From Sphingomonas sp. G-3-2-10 (GTDB lineage: Bacteria; Pseudomonadota; Alphaproteobacteria; Sphingomonadales; Sphingomonadaceae): a stretch of 64,000 nucleotides of DNA. The stretch lies in the NCBI RefSeq assembly GCF_012927115.1, contig NZ_JABBFY010000001.1, positions 3,100,001-3,164,000 of the forward strand, read 5' to 3'. Positions 9,036-18,645 of the stretch are shown one piece after another (within the stretch, counting starts at the first letter, position 1; each line of letters opens with the position of its first letter). The notes under the pieces are model-generated. The model saw nothing but the letters and a program-made list of their open reading frames with translations, was not told where the DNA came from and ran no database searches. A program made the position numbers and the translations under genes.

Positions 9036-9515
9036 ATGTCGATGTTTCCTGTCCGCGCGCTGGCTTCGGCCGCGGTGCTCGCTCTTCTGGGCACGTCGGC
9101 CTGCGCGCCGGTGCGCACGCATCAGGGCTATATCGTCGACAAGGAACTGGTCGATTCGATCCAGCCGGGCATCGACAACCGCGATTCGGTGCTCAAGACG
9201 CTCGGCCAGCCGACGCTGACCAGCCAGTTCGAAGGCCAGAAGGGCGACTGGTATTATGTGTCGCGCGACAGCCGCAATTACGGCTTCAATTCGCCGCGCG
9301 TGAAGGAACAGCTGACTCTGCGTGTCCGCTTCGACGGCGCAGGCAACGTCACCGCGGTGGACCGCAGCGGCGTCGAGCTGGTCGCCAATGTCGATCCGAC
9401 CGGCAAGAAGACCCCGACGCTGGGCCGTCACCGCAGCTTCCTGCAGGATCTGTTCGGCAATATCGGTCAGGTCGGCGCGCCGGGCACCGGCGGTCCGGCC
9501 GGCGGCGGCCAGTAA
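9036..9515 (+). CDS. bamE: BamE-like outer-membrane assembly lipoprotein
   Basis: A 159-residue predicted lipoprotein. The signal peptide ends in a lipobox-like TSAC with the acylated Cys at residue 23. The mature part has the SmpA/BamE pattern: GxxxxxVLKTLGQPT followed by DWYYVSR and a beta hairpin (LTLRVRFDGAGNVTAVD). The gene product would belong to the BAM complex that inserts beta-barrels, such as the TonB receptor in this window. A GGAGAAG Shine-Dalgarno precedes ATG 9036. The C-terminal Gly/Pro-rich tail (GAPGTGGPAGGGQ) is extra compared with E. coli BamE. It is divergent from the CBP3/DUF177 pair. Confidence 0.88.
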   Translation: MSMFPVRALASAAVLALLGTSACAPVRTHQGYIVDKELVDSIQPGIDNRDSVLKTLGQPTLTSQFEGQKGDWYYVSRDSRNYGFNSPRVKEQLTLRVRFDGAGNVTAVDRSGVELVANVDPTGKKTPTLGRHRSFLQDLFGNIGQVGAPGTGGPAGGGQ

Positions 9516-9634
9516 CCTTCCTGTCTGGCGCATGAAGCGCGCGTTCCCGCGCGGTTCAGTCTGCCCCTCCTAGAACGGCATCAACCGGCAAGTGCTCCCG
9601 CGCTTCCGGTCGGGAAATGTCAGGAGGACGGACA

Positions 9635-10120
9635 ATGAAAAAGTTTATCACCGCCGCGCTGCTCGCAGCCGTCGCCATGCCGGTGGCCATTCCGGCGGCG
9701 CAGGCCCAGTCGCGCGAACAGCGCCGCGATTATCGCGACGATCGCCGGGACTATCGTCAGGATCGCCGGGACGACCGCCGGGATTATCGCAACGATCGCC
9801 GCAACGACCGTCGGGACTATCGCGATGACCGCCGCGATCGCCGCTGGGGCGACGACGACTGGCGCGGCTGGCGCAACAGCAACCGCGGCCTCTATTCGCG
9901 CGGCAACTGGCGTGCGCCGTTCCGCTACAACTCGTTCCGCCCGGGCGTGAGCATCGGCGTGAGCTTCTACGGCCCGCGCTATCGCATCTCGGATCCGTGG
10001 CGCTATCGCCTGCCCCAGCCGGGCTACAACCAGGCCTGGGTGCGCCACTATGACGATCTGCTGCTGGTCGATACCCGCCGCGGCCGCGTCATCCGGGTGA
10101 TCCGCGGCTTCTACTGGTAA
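9635..10120 (+). CDS. RcnB-like periplasmic protein with Asp/Arg repeat region
   Basis: A 161-residue exported protein: signal peptide (MKKFITAALLAAVAMP) ending near AQA, then about 45 residues of tandem DYRDDRR-like repeats, then an RcnB-type C-terminal domain rich in Trp, Tyr and Arg and ending VIRGFYW. E. coli RcnB is periplasmic and affects nickel/cobalt homeostasis, but sphingomonads carry many such proteins of unknown role. The ATG at 9635 follows a strong AGGAGG. A stable hairpin after the stop suggests a monocistronic transcript. Alternating Asp and Arg make the repeat near-neutral but highly charged. Confidence 0.82.
   Translation: MKKFITAALLAAVAMPVAIPAAQAQSREQRRDYRDDRRDYRQDRRDDRRDYRNDRRNDRRDYRDDRRDRRWGDDDWRGWRNSNRGLYSRGNWRAPFRYNSFRPGVSIGVSFYGPRYRISDPWRYRLPQPGYNQAWVRHYDDLLLVDTRRGRVIRVIRGFYW
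9721..9843 (+). repeat. In-gene degenerate tandem repeat encoding DYRDDRR-like units
   Basis: About six degenerate units of roughly 21 nt (gattatcgc/gatcgccg motifs) code for Asp/Arg-rich heptads in the RcnB-like protein. Copy number could vary between strains. Confidence 0.7.
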
Positions 10121-10139
10121 GCGATAACCCAGTAGAAAA

Positions 10140-10173
10140 GAGGCCCCGGACGGCATGCGCCGGCCGGGGCCTC
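10140..10173 (+). terminator. Hairpin terminator after the RcnB-like gene
   Basis: GAGGCCCCGG (10140-10149) pairs perfectly with CCGGGGCCTC (10164-10173) around a 14-nt loop, 19 nt after the stop. There is no clear T-tract, so it may act as a 3' stabilising stem or a weak terminator. Confidence 0.65.
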
Positions 10174-10294
10174 GTCGTGTCCGGACGATCGGCCACGGGT
10201 CCCGAAAGGGGGTGGGACCGAATCGCGAAACGCGGCAGAATCACTTTGGTTCAGTATGTGTGCAATTGGCTTGATCCGCTCGCGCGGATGCGGT

Positions 10295-10368
10295 GCCGGC
10301 CCGCTCCCCCACCCGGCCACCCAACGGAAGTTTATTCTATGGGTGGCCGGGTGGGGGAGCGGGCCGGC
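10295..10368. repeat. Long palindrome, copy A (28-bp perfect arms)
   Basis: Arms 10295-10322 and 10341-10368 are perfectly complementary over 28 bp around an 18-nt loop containing ACGGAAG and TTATTCTAT. It lies 20 bp from the end of pbpC (minus strand). Three related copies occur at 22801, 29486 and 31731. Confidence 0.9.
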
Positions 10369-10388
10369 GCGGCAAGATCAAAGCGCAA

Positions 10389-12626
10389 TCAACGGATCGT
10401 GAAGACGATCTGATCGACGACACGCCCGCCGAGATCGATCAGGCGAAGGCGATGCTGGCCCCGTCCGGCGGCGATCATCGGCCCCGAACTCGCCAGCCCC
10501 AGATCGGTCTTGTCGAGCACCAGCCGGTGCCCCAGCACATCGCCCGACACCGCGATCGACAGCTTCTGGCGATCGGGCGGGATATCGGGATCAAGCGCAT
10601 AGACCGCGCCAGAGGCCGGATTGACGATGCGCGGGCGCCGCGATTCGGGCGGGGCGCTGGCGACAAGGGTCATCCCCGTGCCCCGGAGGAAATATTCGCG
10701 GCGCGGCTGTTCCAGCCCGCCGGTGAAACGGATCTGGCGTTCCTCGACATCGCCCGGACGCGCGATCGCCTTGCCCGGCGACCCGGCATGGAGCGCCATC
10801 ATCACGTCGCGCCACACCGGCGCCGCCCCGCTGGTGCCCGAGACCGCGCGCATCGGATCGCCTTCCATGTTGCCGACCCACACCGCCACGGTGAAGCGAT
10901 CGGAGAAGCCGACGCACCAATTGTCGCGCATCGCTTTCGACGTGCCGGTCTTCACCGCAGCCCAAAAGGGCAGGCGCAGTGCCGAATCGAGGCCGAAGGT
11001 GGCGGCGCGGGCGTTGGGATCGGCCAGCATGTCGGCGACGATCCATGCCGCTTCGGGCGTAGTGGTGCGGCGGCTGCTCCCCAGCTTCTCGCCAAGGATC
11101 ATGCGCACCGGCGTCCATCGGCCGCCAAGGGCCAGGCTGCGATAGGCGGCGGCCTGCTCCACCAAGGTCACTTCGGCCGACCCCAGTGCGAGGCTGAAGC
11201 CATAATATTGGCCGTCCTCGACCAGCCCCGCATAGCCAGTGTCGAACAGCCGGTCGCGGAAGGCATCGACCCCGACAAGCAGCAGGGTGCGCACCGCGGG
11301 CACGTTGAGCGAGCCCGCCAGCGCGACGCGAGCGGAGACGGGTCCCTTGAAGCCTTTGTCGTAATTCTGGGGGACGTAGAGGCCCGAAGCGGTGTCGAGC
11401 TGAACCGGCGAATCGTCGAGGATCGACGCGGCGGTGAGATAGCCCTTCTCTATCGCCTGCGCGTAGAGGAACGGCTTCAGCGTCGATCCGGCCTGGCGAT
11501 AGGCCGTCGCGCCGTTGACCGCGGGCGCGGTCGATGCGCCGCCGATCCCGCCGACCATCGCCAATATGTCGCCGGTCGCATTGTCGACCACCACCACCGC
11601 GCCATCGCGCGCGCGCGTTCCGCCAAGGCCCTGCAACTGTCGACGCAGCGCCGCGATCGCCGCGCGCTGGATGCGGACGTCGATCGTCGTGGTGACCTTC
11701 GCGCCGGGCTTGCGCAGCAGCATGTCGGCCAGATGCGGCGCGAGGCCGGGATCGAGCGCCAGGCTGCGCGCGGGACCGAGCATCGTGGTGGCGGCGGGGA
11801 GGAAGCGGGTGCAGTCCTTTTCCTTCGACAGCGCACAAGCGCGTTGCGCGACCTTGGGCGCGGGCGCGCCGGGTTCGGGCAGCAACGCCGCGAGCAGCAG
11901 CGCATCGTCGCGAGTCAGCGCCGAGGGGGTCTTGCCGAACAGGCCGAGCGCGGCGGCGCCGATCCCCTGCGCCTCACCGCGAAACCCGGCGAGGTTGAGA
12001 TAGGCCTCGAGAATCTGATCCTTGCTCCAGCGCGATTCGAGCGCCCAGGCCGCGCGCATCTGGCGCAGCTTGTCGAGATTGCCGCGCTGGCCCGGCGCGG
12101 CAAGATCGGGCGAGAGAAATCCCGCCACCTGCATCGACAGGGTGGAGGCCCCGCGCGAGCGCTTTCCCTCGAACCGGTCACGGATCGAGCCGCCGAGCGA
12201 CAGCCAGTCCACCCCGCCATGATCGCGGAAGCGGCGATCCTCGGCGGCGAGGATCGTCTCGCGTGCGTCAGGCGAAATGTCCGACAGATTCGTCCAGCCG
12301 AGGCGGCGGACCTGATAGTCCACGCGCGAACTGTCGAGCAGCACGCCGTTGCGATCGTAGAGCCACGCTTCGGACGCGGTGTAGCGCGCGCGCTGCCCGG
12401 CATAGTCGGGCAGATGCGGCGGCAGCGTGATCCAGTCGACCGTGGCGTAGCCGGCGATCAACAGCGCCGCGACCGAGGCGACGATGCGCGGCGGCGTGGC
12501 CAGCCCGCGCCAGCCGCGCTCGTCCCAGTCATCGCGCAGCCGATCGCCCCATCCGCGAACCGCAGCGGCCGCACGTCCGGCCTTCAGCGCAAGCGGATGG
12601 CTTCGAACCGTTTCAAGCCAGTTCAC
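10389..12626 (-). CDS. pbpC: Penicillin-binding protein 1C
   Basis: A 745-residue bifunctional peptidoglycan synthase. An N-terminal membrane anchor (about residues 48-62) is followed by a GT51 glycosyltransferase domain with the EDRRF motif (Glu129) and GASTLSMQ (159-166). The transpeptidase domain has STLK (catalytic Ser381), SLN (439-441) and KTGT (559-562), and a C-terminal PBP1C-specific beta domain follows. It starts 7 nt after the alpha-2-macroglobulin stop, so the two are co-transcribed, as in E. coli where pbpC lies beside yfhM. The pair is thought to help repair the wall while trapping invading proteases. All key catalytic residues appear intact. Confidence 0.96.
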   Translation of the reverse strand: MNWLETVRSHPLALKAGRAAAAVRGWGDRLRDDWDERGWRGLATPPRIVASVAALLIAGYATVDWITLPPHLPDYAGQRARYTASEAWLYDRNGVLLDSSRVDYQVRRLGWTNLSDISPDARETILAAEDRRFRDHGGVDWLSLGGSIRDRFEGKRSRGASTLSMQVAGFLSPDLAAPGQRGNLDKLRQMRAAWALESRWSKDQILEAYLNLAGFRGEAQGIGAAALGLFGKTPSALTRDDALLLAALLPEPGAPAPKVAQRACALSKEKDCTRFLPAATTMLGPARSLALDPGLAPHLADMLLRKPGAKVTTTIDVRIQRAAIAALRRQLQGLGGTRARDGAVVVVDNATGDILAMVGGIGGASTAPAVNGATAYRQAGSTLKPFLYAQAIEKGYLTAASILDDSPVQLDTASGLYVPQNYDKGFKGPVSARVALAGSLNVPAVRTLLLVGVDAFRDRLFDTGYAGLVEDGQYYGFSLALGSAEVTLVEQAAAYRSLALGGRWTPVRMILGEKLGSSRRTTTPEAAWIVADMLADPNARAATFGLDSALRLPFWAAVKTGTSKAMRDNWCVGFSDRFTVAVWVGNMEGDPMRAVSGTSGAAPVWRDVMMALHAGSPGKAIARPGDVEERQIRFTGGLEQPRREYFLRGTGMTLVASAPPESRRPRIVNPASGAVYALDPDIPPDRQKLSIAVSGDVLGHRLVLDKTDLGLASSGPMIAAGRGQHRLRLIDLGGRVVDQIVFTIR

Positions 12627-12633
12627 ACCACAC

Positions 12634-15600
12634 TCACCGTTGCGCCACGGTCACCGCCTGGTTGGGCACCTGCGAACGGATCTCGGGCGAATACATCGCC
12701 TCGACCCGGGTTGCCGGCAGGCTGAACGTGCCCGCCGCGTTCAGGCGCATCACGTAAGAGACGGTGAAGCTGCCGCGCGGGACCCAGCCGAAATAGGCGC
12801 GCCAATTGTCGCGTCCGCGCTCGATATAGCTCGGCTGCACGCCCGAACCCGATCCGGCCGCTTCGCCGAGCATCTGCGACTGGCCGCCGAGATTGCTGAC
12901 GACCGTCGCACCCGCGGGCACCGGATCGCTGACGACCACCCAGTTGCGTTCGGCGCTGGCCTCGACCGTGATCGTCACCTTGATGACATCGCCGCGCGAG
13001 AGGGTGCCGGGCTTGAACGCCTGGATCACTTCGGTCGTCTTCGTCATCTTGTAACCGGCATGGAGCGGCTGGGTGAGCGGCACCGCCGCCTTGACCGAGA
13101 CGAACGCCCAGGGGCCCGTTCCGCCCGACTGGGTCATCACCAGCGGGGTGCTGGCGGCGGGCAGCGCGAAGCTGAAGCTGCGCTCCGGCTCGGCCAACGG
13201 CCAGTTGCGCAGGATCGACTGGCCACCCAGCGTACCGTTGGTGACGCCGGCGATCGCTTCGGCGGGATAGAGCGCCATGAAGCGCCGCGCCGCGACCGTG
13301 CCCCAAGCATTGGCGGTGGTCGTGTCCCAATGGCCGCGCGTCTGGCGCATCGCCACGCCGACCATCATCTTGCCCGAGTCATTCTCCCAGCCGGGGCGGC
13401 CGAGCGTGACCAGCACGGCCTTCAGCGCGGCTTCGTCGTCCGACGACATCAGCCACCACGGGCTGTTGCCCTTGTCCGACAGGTCGACGCGGGTGCCTTC
13501 ATAGACCAGGCGGGTGCGCAGCACCTTCTCTGCATCGGCGCGCAGCGCCGCGGCGTTGGCAAGGCCCGGAACCCGGTTCAGCCCGCCGATATAGTCGGCA
13601 AGCGTCGCAGTGGGCATGTCGGCCGGGGTGATACCGAGCTGGCCGAGCATCGCCGGCGTGGCGGCATTGTTGCGCGCCAATGCGGCGAAGGCCGCGACGC
13701 GCTGGAGCCGGACATCGCCATAATCCTCGCGGCGCAGGCGCCCATCGAGGACGGACTTGAGCGCTTCGATCATCTTGGCCTTGGGCGCGTCGGGCAAGGG
13801 CAGCCCGGCCTCGGCGGTGATCGACAGGATATAGGCGGTCAGCGCTTCCGATCCCGGCAGCGCATTGTTGGTGAAATAACGCGCCAGACCGTCGCCATCG
13901 AGATAGGCCGGCAGTTCGGATGCGATCAGCGTCCACGCCCCGCTATCCCCCGTCGCGATCGCACGCGACGTGCGCTGTTCGAGGCAATTATACGGATAGC
14001 GCGCCATATAGTCGCGCACCCCGGTGAGCGGCGGCGCGAGCGTATCGGCGAGCAGCACGTCGACCGAGCCGCGGCCCGGCAACGCCCCGGCGGGCGGCGC
14101 AATGGTGAAGCTGGTATTGCCGCCGACGCGGGCAAGCGTCGCGGCCCAGGTCTCGACCGGCACGGCGGGCACGACTTCCTGCGTCACCGTGACCCTGTCG
14201 ACCGACTTGCCGTCGGCACTCTTCGCTTCGACCGTCCAGCTGAGATTGCCTTCATTGGCCGGGGCGGTGAGGTTCCACGCGACCGGCACCGCGCCGCCCG
14301 CCGGGATATCGACGGTGAGCGGATTGCCGGTGGCGACCTGCGGATCGAGCTTGACGGTCGCGGTGACCTTCATCGGCTTGTCCGAGCCGTTGCGCAGCGT
14401 GAAGGTCGCGCCGAACCGGTCGCCGGTGCGGACCAAGGGCGGGATGCCCGAGAAGATGCTGAGATCCTGCGCCGATCGGATCACCGCTTCGCCGGTGCCG
14501 AACTGCGCCGCGCCGTTGGTGGCGATCGCGACGAGGCGGAACGAGGTCAGCGCATCCGACAGCGGCACCTGCACCTTGGCACGGCCATTGGCGTCGAGAT
14601 CGACCTTGCCCTTCCACAGCAGCACCGGCTGGAAATTCTCGCGGTTCAACCCCGAGAGATCGCCGCCGCCGCCACCGCCTGCCTCGACGGCCTTCTTGCC
14701 GTAGTGCCGCTTGCCGACGACCTGCATCTGCGCGGTCGAGGTGAGCACCGAGAGCGGGCGGCTGCCCATCATCGCGGTCAGCACGTCCCAGCTGTCGTTG
14801 GGCGAAAGCTGGAGCAACGCTTCGTCGACCGCGGCGAAGGCGACGTCGGCCTGCGCGGCGGGCTTGCCGTCGGGCGTCTTCACCTGGACCTCGACGGTCG
14901 CGGTGTCGCGCGCGGCATATTTCTCCTTGTCGGCCTTCACCGCGACGCCGAGGCGATGCGAATCCCAGCCGACCTTCACCTTGGCGATACCGACGCGGTA
15001 GCTCGGCTTGGCGAGATCGACCGTCGCGGTCGGCTTGCCGCCATCCTTGGAGAAGATGTTGGTGCCCCAGTCGCGCGCCATGTCCGCGCGCCAGGTCTGC
15101 CAGCCGTCGACGCGGCCGCGCACGGCCATGACCGAGACATAGACGTCGGGCGCATAGTCGCCCGGCATCGGCACCTCGATTACGGGATCGGTGCCGGTCA
15201 GGCCCACGACGAAGCTGTTGAGCACGCCTTCGCGCTCGACGGTGACCAGTGCGGTCGCTTCGCGGAACGGCATACGGACCTGGAATTTGGCGGTCTCGCC
15301 CGCCTTGTATTCCTGCTTCTCGGGAATGACGTCCATCCGGTCGCCATTGTCGCCGCCGAACCACCATTCGTCCTCGCCCGCCAGCCACACCGACTGGACC
15401 GCGCGCGCGACATTGCCGTTGGCGTCCTTGGCGGTGGCGACGGCATAGACTTCGCCCGACACGCCCGGATCGACCTGGCACGTGGCGAGGCCCTGCGCGT
15501 CGCTGGTCGCCGAGCAAGTCGCCGCCAGACGCGTGGTGCGCATCTGATTGTCATAGGCGTAGAAGCCACCGATCAGGCGGCGCCGCGCGGTCAGGATCTC

Positions 15601-18402
15601 GCGGCTGTACAGCTCGACCGAAATGGCCTGCCCCACGATCGGCTTGCCCGAGGTATCGAGCGCGACGAAGCGCAGGCGCAGATCGTCCTGCTTCATCAGC
15701 CAGCCATCGGTCTTCACGCCAAGCTGGATCGCCGAGCTGTAGATCGGGATACGCTTCGACGCGGTCAGGATCTCGCCGTTCGCGTCCTGATAATCCATCT
15801 CGACCACCATGTTGGTGGTGTCGGTGAGCGTCTGGGGCACGTCGATGCTGGTGCGCGCCGATCCTTCGGCGTTCAGCGTCGAGGGCAGCGTCTGGGTCGG
15901 CGGGAGCGTCGGCCCGGCATCATATTCCTCGTCATTGCCGTCGATCGGCTTGACGCCTTCGGTCATCGGCTGGCCGCCGAAGGTGTAGCCTTCATAGCCC
16001 GAGGGGGTGCGATAGCCGGGGAAATAGCCGACGCGGATCTCGACCGGCAGGTTCGACGCGCCGCCGCCCGCGAGATAGCCGACGAACAGGTCGAGCGGCA
16101 CGCTGGCCGGGCGGACCAGCGCATCCTTCGGCCCGTTCACGCTCGCGCGCATCGTCGGCAGGCGATATTCGTCGATCTTGAACGACTGGTCGGTCCAGAT
16201 CGTCTTCTCGTCGCCCGCCTTGTCCTTATAGACGACCTGCAGGTCGTAATCGCCCATCGGCGCGCCCTGCGGCGCGGTCCAGTCGGTCTCGCCATTGCCG
16301 TTGGCGTCGATCGTGACCGGCAGTTCGAACTTGGTGTCCGAACCGCGATGCGACAGGCGCAGCGTGCCGGTGATCGGGCTGCCCGCGCCGAAGCCCTTGG
16401 CCACCGGCTTGCGGACGATGTGCTTCATGTGGATCGCCTCGCCCTGACGGACGAGCGAGCGATCGAACACAGTGTGGAAAATCTCGCCCGCGGCTTCCCA
16501 GCCATAGGGCAGGTCGAAATCGGTCGGGCGGATGCCGTTGCCCCAGCTGGTAAGGTTGAAGCTGAAATCATCGGCCTTGCGCGCCGAGATCATCAGCGGA
16601 TGCGCGCCGCCATCGTCGCAGCTTTCCCAGGTTTCGGGCTGAGGCAGCCCGGCAGGCACGCCGAGGCGGCCCGAGGCGTCGGTCTTGCCCTTGGCCAGCA
16701 ACTGCCCGGTGCAGCTGTCGGTGATCTGGACGTCGGCTTCGCCCACGCCCGCGCCGCTGTCGAGCGCGGTCACCCAGACGAGCGAGCCTTCGCGACCCCA
16801 TTTGAAATGGACCGACAGGTTGGTGACGAGCGCGCCGGCGGCGACATAGCGCGGCGCCTTGCGGCCGAGCAGCGCTTCGCCGAGGCGCGGGGACGCGATC
16901 TCGACGACATAGAAGCCTGGCTTGCCCAGATTGATGCCGACGACTTCGAATTCCTTGCCCGCGCTGGGCAGGCCGAACTGATAATTCGAGGCGCCCGCGA
17001 CGCCGGCGAGGATCGACTTCGCACCCGTCTGGTTGATCCGCACGCTTTCCTTGCCGCGCTTGACCTCGTCGCTCTTGTAATCGTCGGCGTCGTCGATGGT
17101 GCGCAGCCATTTGGCGACATCGCCGTCGCTCTCGACCTTGAGCGTCTGGCCCGACAAGGCGAGGCGGCTGGTCGCCAGCTGTGGTTCCACGTTCCGGACG
17201 GTGACGGGCAGCGTGCCGCCTTCCTTCGCCTCGAGAATGCCGAAGGTCGCGGCGAACTTCACCAGCGGCGGCGGGGAATCGAAGCGCACCTCGAGCGGGA
17301 AGCGCTCGCCATTGCTCAGCTTGCGGCCGCTTTCGTCGGCGATGCCCGCGGGCAGGATCAGCTTCGCGGTCATGTCGGCGGGCAGCGGCGCCTTGAACTT
17401 CACGTCGCTGACATTGGCGTTGTTCTTGTCGCTGTCGTTCAGCGTCGGAGTCAGCTGCTTGCCATCGGGCAGGGTGATGCGGATCGCCTCGGCCTGCGCC
17501 TTGGGGATGGGCGAGGAGAAGCGGACCCAGGCTTCCTGCACCGGGCTGCACCCGGCCTGCGGATTGACCCGCGAGCATTCGAAGCGCGCGGTGAACGGCT
17601 TGCGCACGGTGAAGTCGAAGCGCTGATCGGCCCCGGCGAGGCGGCCGGTGGGGCTCTTGATGTCCTTGCCCCACATCAGCGCCATGTCCTTGCCCGCGGG
17701 CAGCGGACGGCCGCACTTCAGCGCGACGAGGCTCTGGGTCGCCTTCGCCCGGTCCTCGGGCTTGGCCGGGAGCGTCTGGGGCAAGCCGGCATCGGTCAGG
17801 AAGCTGCGCACTTCCCAGCGATCGGTGCCGAGATCGGTCAGCAGCTTGGCGGCCACGTCCGCGCCGAGCACCTCGACCGGGATCTTCTCGCCCACGCCGT
17901 CGACCGAGCAATAGGCGCCGGTGGCGACCGACGCGCGATCGACGCCCATGTTCGCGGCGACGAGGAAGACCTGATCCTCCTCGATCTCGCTGCCATAGCG
18001 GCTGGGCAGCACCGCGCGGGCGATCGGGCCGCCCGAATCGACGGTGAATTCGCGCTGGCCGGCCACGTCATAGCCCGACAGGGTCTTCAGCTTGTCGCGG
18101 AAGGCGAATTTGCAGGTGACGCCGCCGGGGAGCGGATTGGCGAATTCATAGACATAGGTCGTCTGATCGACCCAGCGGCCCTCGCCCGCGACCGGACATT
18201 CGACCTTGAACGGTCCCTCGGCGCGTGGATCGCCCAGCGGAACCATCGGATGGGTGAAGCGGACGGTAAAGCGCTCGATCGCGCCGTCGCCGATGCCGGG
18301 GGTGGCCATTTCGACCTGCGGGCTGTTGTCTCCGAACGCAGCGACCGCACCGATTGGCGCGAGCGCCAGAGCCAGCAACGCGACACGAGCACCGAGCTTC
18401 AT
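12634..18402 (-). CDS. Bacterial alpha-2-macroglobulin (YfhM-like)
   Basis: A 1,922-residue protease-trapping protein. The signal peptide is about residues 1-22; MG and MG2-type beta domains, a bait region and the thioester domain follow. The thioester motif CLEQ is present with Cys at residue 1473 (codon 13984-13986, minus strand), so covalent trapping of proteases should be possible. The signal peptide lacks a lipobox Cys, unlike the E. coli YfhM lipoprotein, which suggests a soluble periplasmic form. A GGGGAAG Shine-Dalgarno precedes the ATG. It is the first gene of a two-gene operon with pbpC. Confidence 0.95.
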   Translation of the reverse strand: MKLGARVALLALALAPIGAVAAFGDNSPQVEMATPGIGDGAIERFTVRFTHPMVPLGDPRAEGPFKVECPVAGEGRWVDQTTYVYEFANPLPGGVTCKFAFRDKLKTLSGYDVAGQREFTVDSGGPIARAVLPSRYGSEIEEDQVFLVAANMGVDRASVATGAYCSVDGVGEKIPVEVLGADVAAKLLTDLGTDRWEVRSFLTDAGLPQTLPAKPEDRAKATQSLVALKCGRPLPAGKDMALMWGKDIKSPTGRLAGADQRFDFTVRKPFTARFECSRVNPQAGCSPVQEAWVRFSSPIPKAQAEAIRITLPDGKQLTPTLNDSDKNNANVSDVKFKAPLPADMTAKLILPAGIADESGRKLSNGERFPLEVRFDSPPPLVKFAATFGILEAKEGGTLPVTVRNVEPQLATSRLALSGQTLKVESDGDVAKWLRTIDDADDYKSDEVKRGKESVRINQTGAKSILAGVAGASNYQFGLPSAGKEFEVVGINLGKPGFYVVEIASPRLGEALLGRKAPRYVAAGALVTNLSVHFKWGREGSLVWVTALDSGAGVGEADVQITDSCTGQLLAKGKTDASGRLGVPAGLPQPETWESCDDGGAHPLMISARKADDFSFNLTSWGNGIRPTDFDLPYGWEAAGEIFHTVFDRSLVRQGEAIHMKHIVRKPVAKGFGAGSPITGTLRLSHRGSDTKFELPVTIDANGNGETDWTAPQGAPMGDYDLQVVYKDKAGDEKTIWTDQSFKIDEYRLPTMRASVNGPKDALVRPASVPLDLFVGYLAGGGASNLPVEIRVGYFPGYRTPSGYEGYTFGGQPMTEGVKPIDGNDEEYDAGPTLPPTQTLPSTLNAEGSARTSIDVPQTLTDTTNMVVEMDYQDANGEILTASKRIPIYSSAIQLGVKTDGWLMKQDDLRLRFVALDTSGKPIVGQAISVELYSREILTARRRLIGGFYAYDNQMRTTRLAATCSATSDAQGLATCQVDPGVSGEVYAVATAKDANGNVARAVQSVWLAGEDEWWFGGDNGDRMDVIPEKQEYKAGETAKFQVRMPFREATALVTVEREGVLNSFVVGLTGTDPVIEVPMPGDYAPDVYVSVMAVRGRVDGWQTWRADMARDWGTNIFSKDGGKPTATVDLAKPSYRVGIAKVKVGWDSHRLGVAVKADKEKYAARDTATVEVQVKTPDGKPAAQADVAFAAVDEALLQLSPNDSWDVLTAMMGSRPLSVLTSTAQMQVVGKRHYGKKAVEAGGGGGGDLSGLNRENFQPVLLWKGKVDLDANGRAKVQVPLSDALTSFRLVAIATNGAAQFGTGEAVIRSAQDLSIFSGIPPLVRTGDRFGATFTLRNGSDKPMKVTATVKLDPQVATGNPLTVDIPAGGAVPVAWNLTAPANEGNLSWTVEAKSADGKSVDRVTVTQEVVPAVPVETWAATLARVGGNTSFTIAPPAGALPGRGSVDVLLADTLAPPLTGVRDYMARYPYNCLEQRTSRAIATGDSGAWTLIASELPAYLDGDGLARYFTNNALPGSEALTAYILSITAEAGLPLPDAPKAKMIEALKSVLDGRLRREDYGDVRLQRVAAFAALARNNAATPAMLGQLGITPADMPTATLADYIGGLNRVPGLANAAALRADAEKVLRTRLVYEGTRVDLSDKGNSPWWLMSSDDEAALKAVLVTLGRPGWENDSGKMMVGVAMRQTRGHWDTTTANAWGTVAARRFMALYPAEAIAGVTNGTLGGQSILRNWPLAEPERSFSFALPAASTPLVMTQSGGTGPWAFVSVKAAVPLTQPLHAGYKMTKTTEVIQAFKPGTLSRGDVIKVTITVEASAERNWVVVSDPVPAGATVVSNLGGQSQMLGEAAGSGSGVQPSYIERGRDNWRAYFGWVPRGSFTVSYVMRLNAAGTFSLPATRVEAMYSPEIRSQVPNQAVTVAQR

Positions 18403-18645
18403 GGCATCTTCCCCCTACAGGCAGCGCGTGACGATAGCCGCGCGCCCTGCCGTGTCCAGCGAACATTTTGGCGTCATGGTTCCCTTGCGGACATCGGGAA
18501 CCGTTGCCGGACGCGGCGCCGGGGCCTCGTCCGATCATGGTCAATAGACTCCATAATGGACTGAATAGTCGGGCTAAGTCCCTGACGATCCTTGAACCTT
18601 CAGGAAGGCGAACGGATAGTCGCCCATCCGAATCGGAGGGGTCGC

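Noticed and set aside
9721..9843. Short regular repeats as a CRISPR array
   Set aside because: The repeats are in frame within an exported protein, code for DYRDDRR-like units, and have no spacers.
12484..18564. A 2,026-residue open frame on the plus strand opposite the alpha-2-macroglobulin gene
   Set aside because: It is an antisense shadow caused by high GC. Its composition (Arg, His, Asp, Gly rich, no domains) is not protein-like, and the minus-strand product has clear domains and a CLEQ motif.
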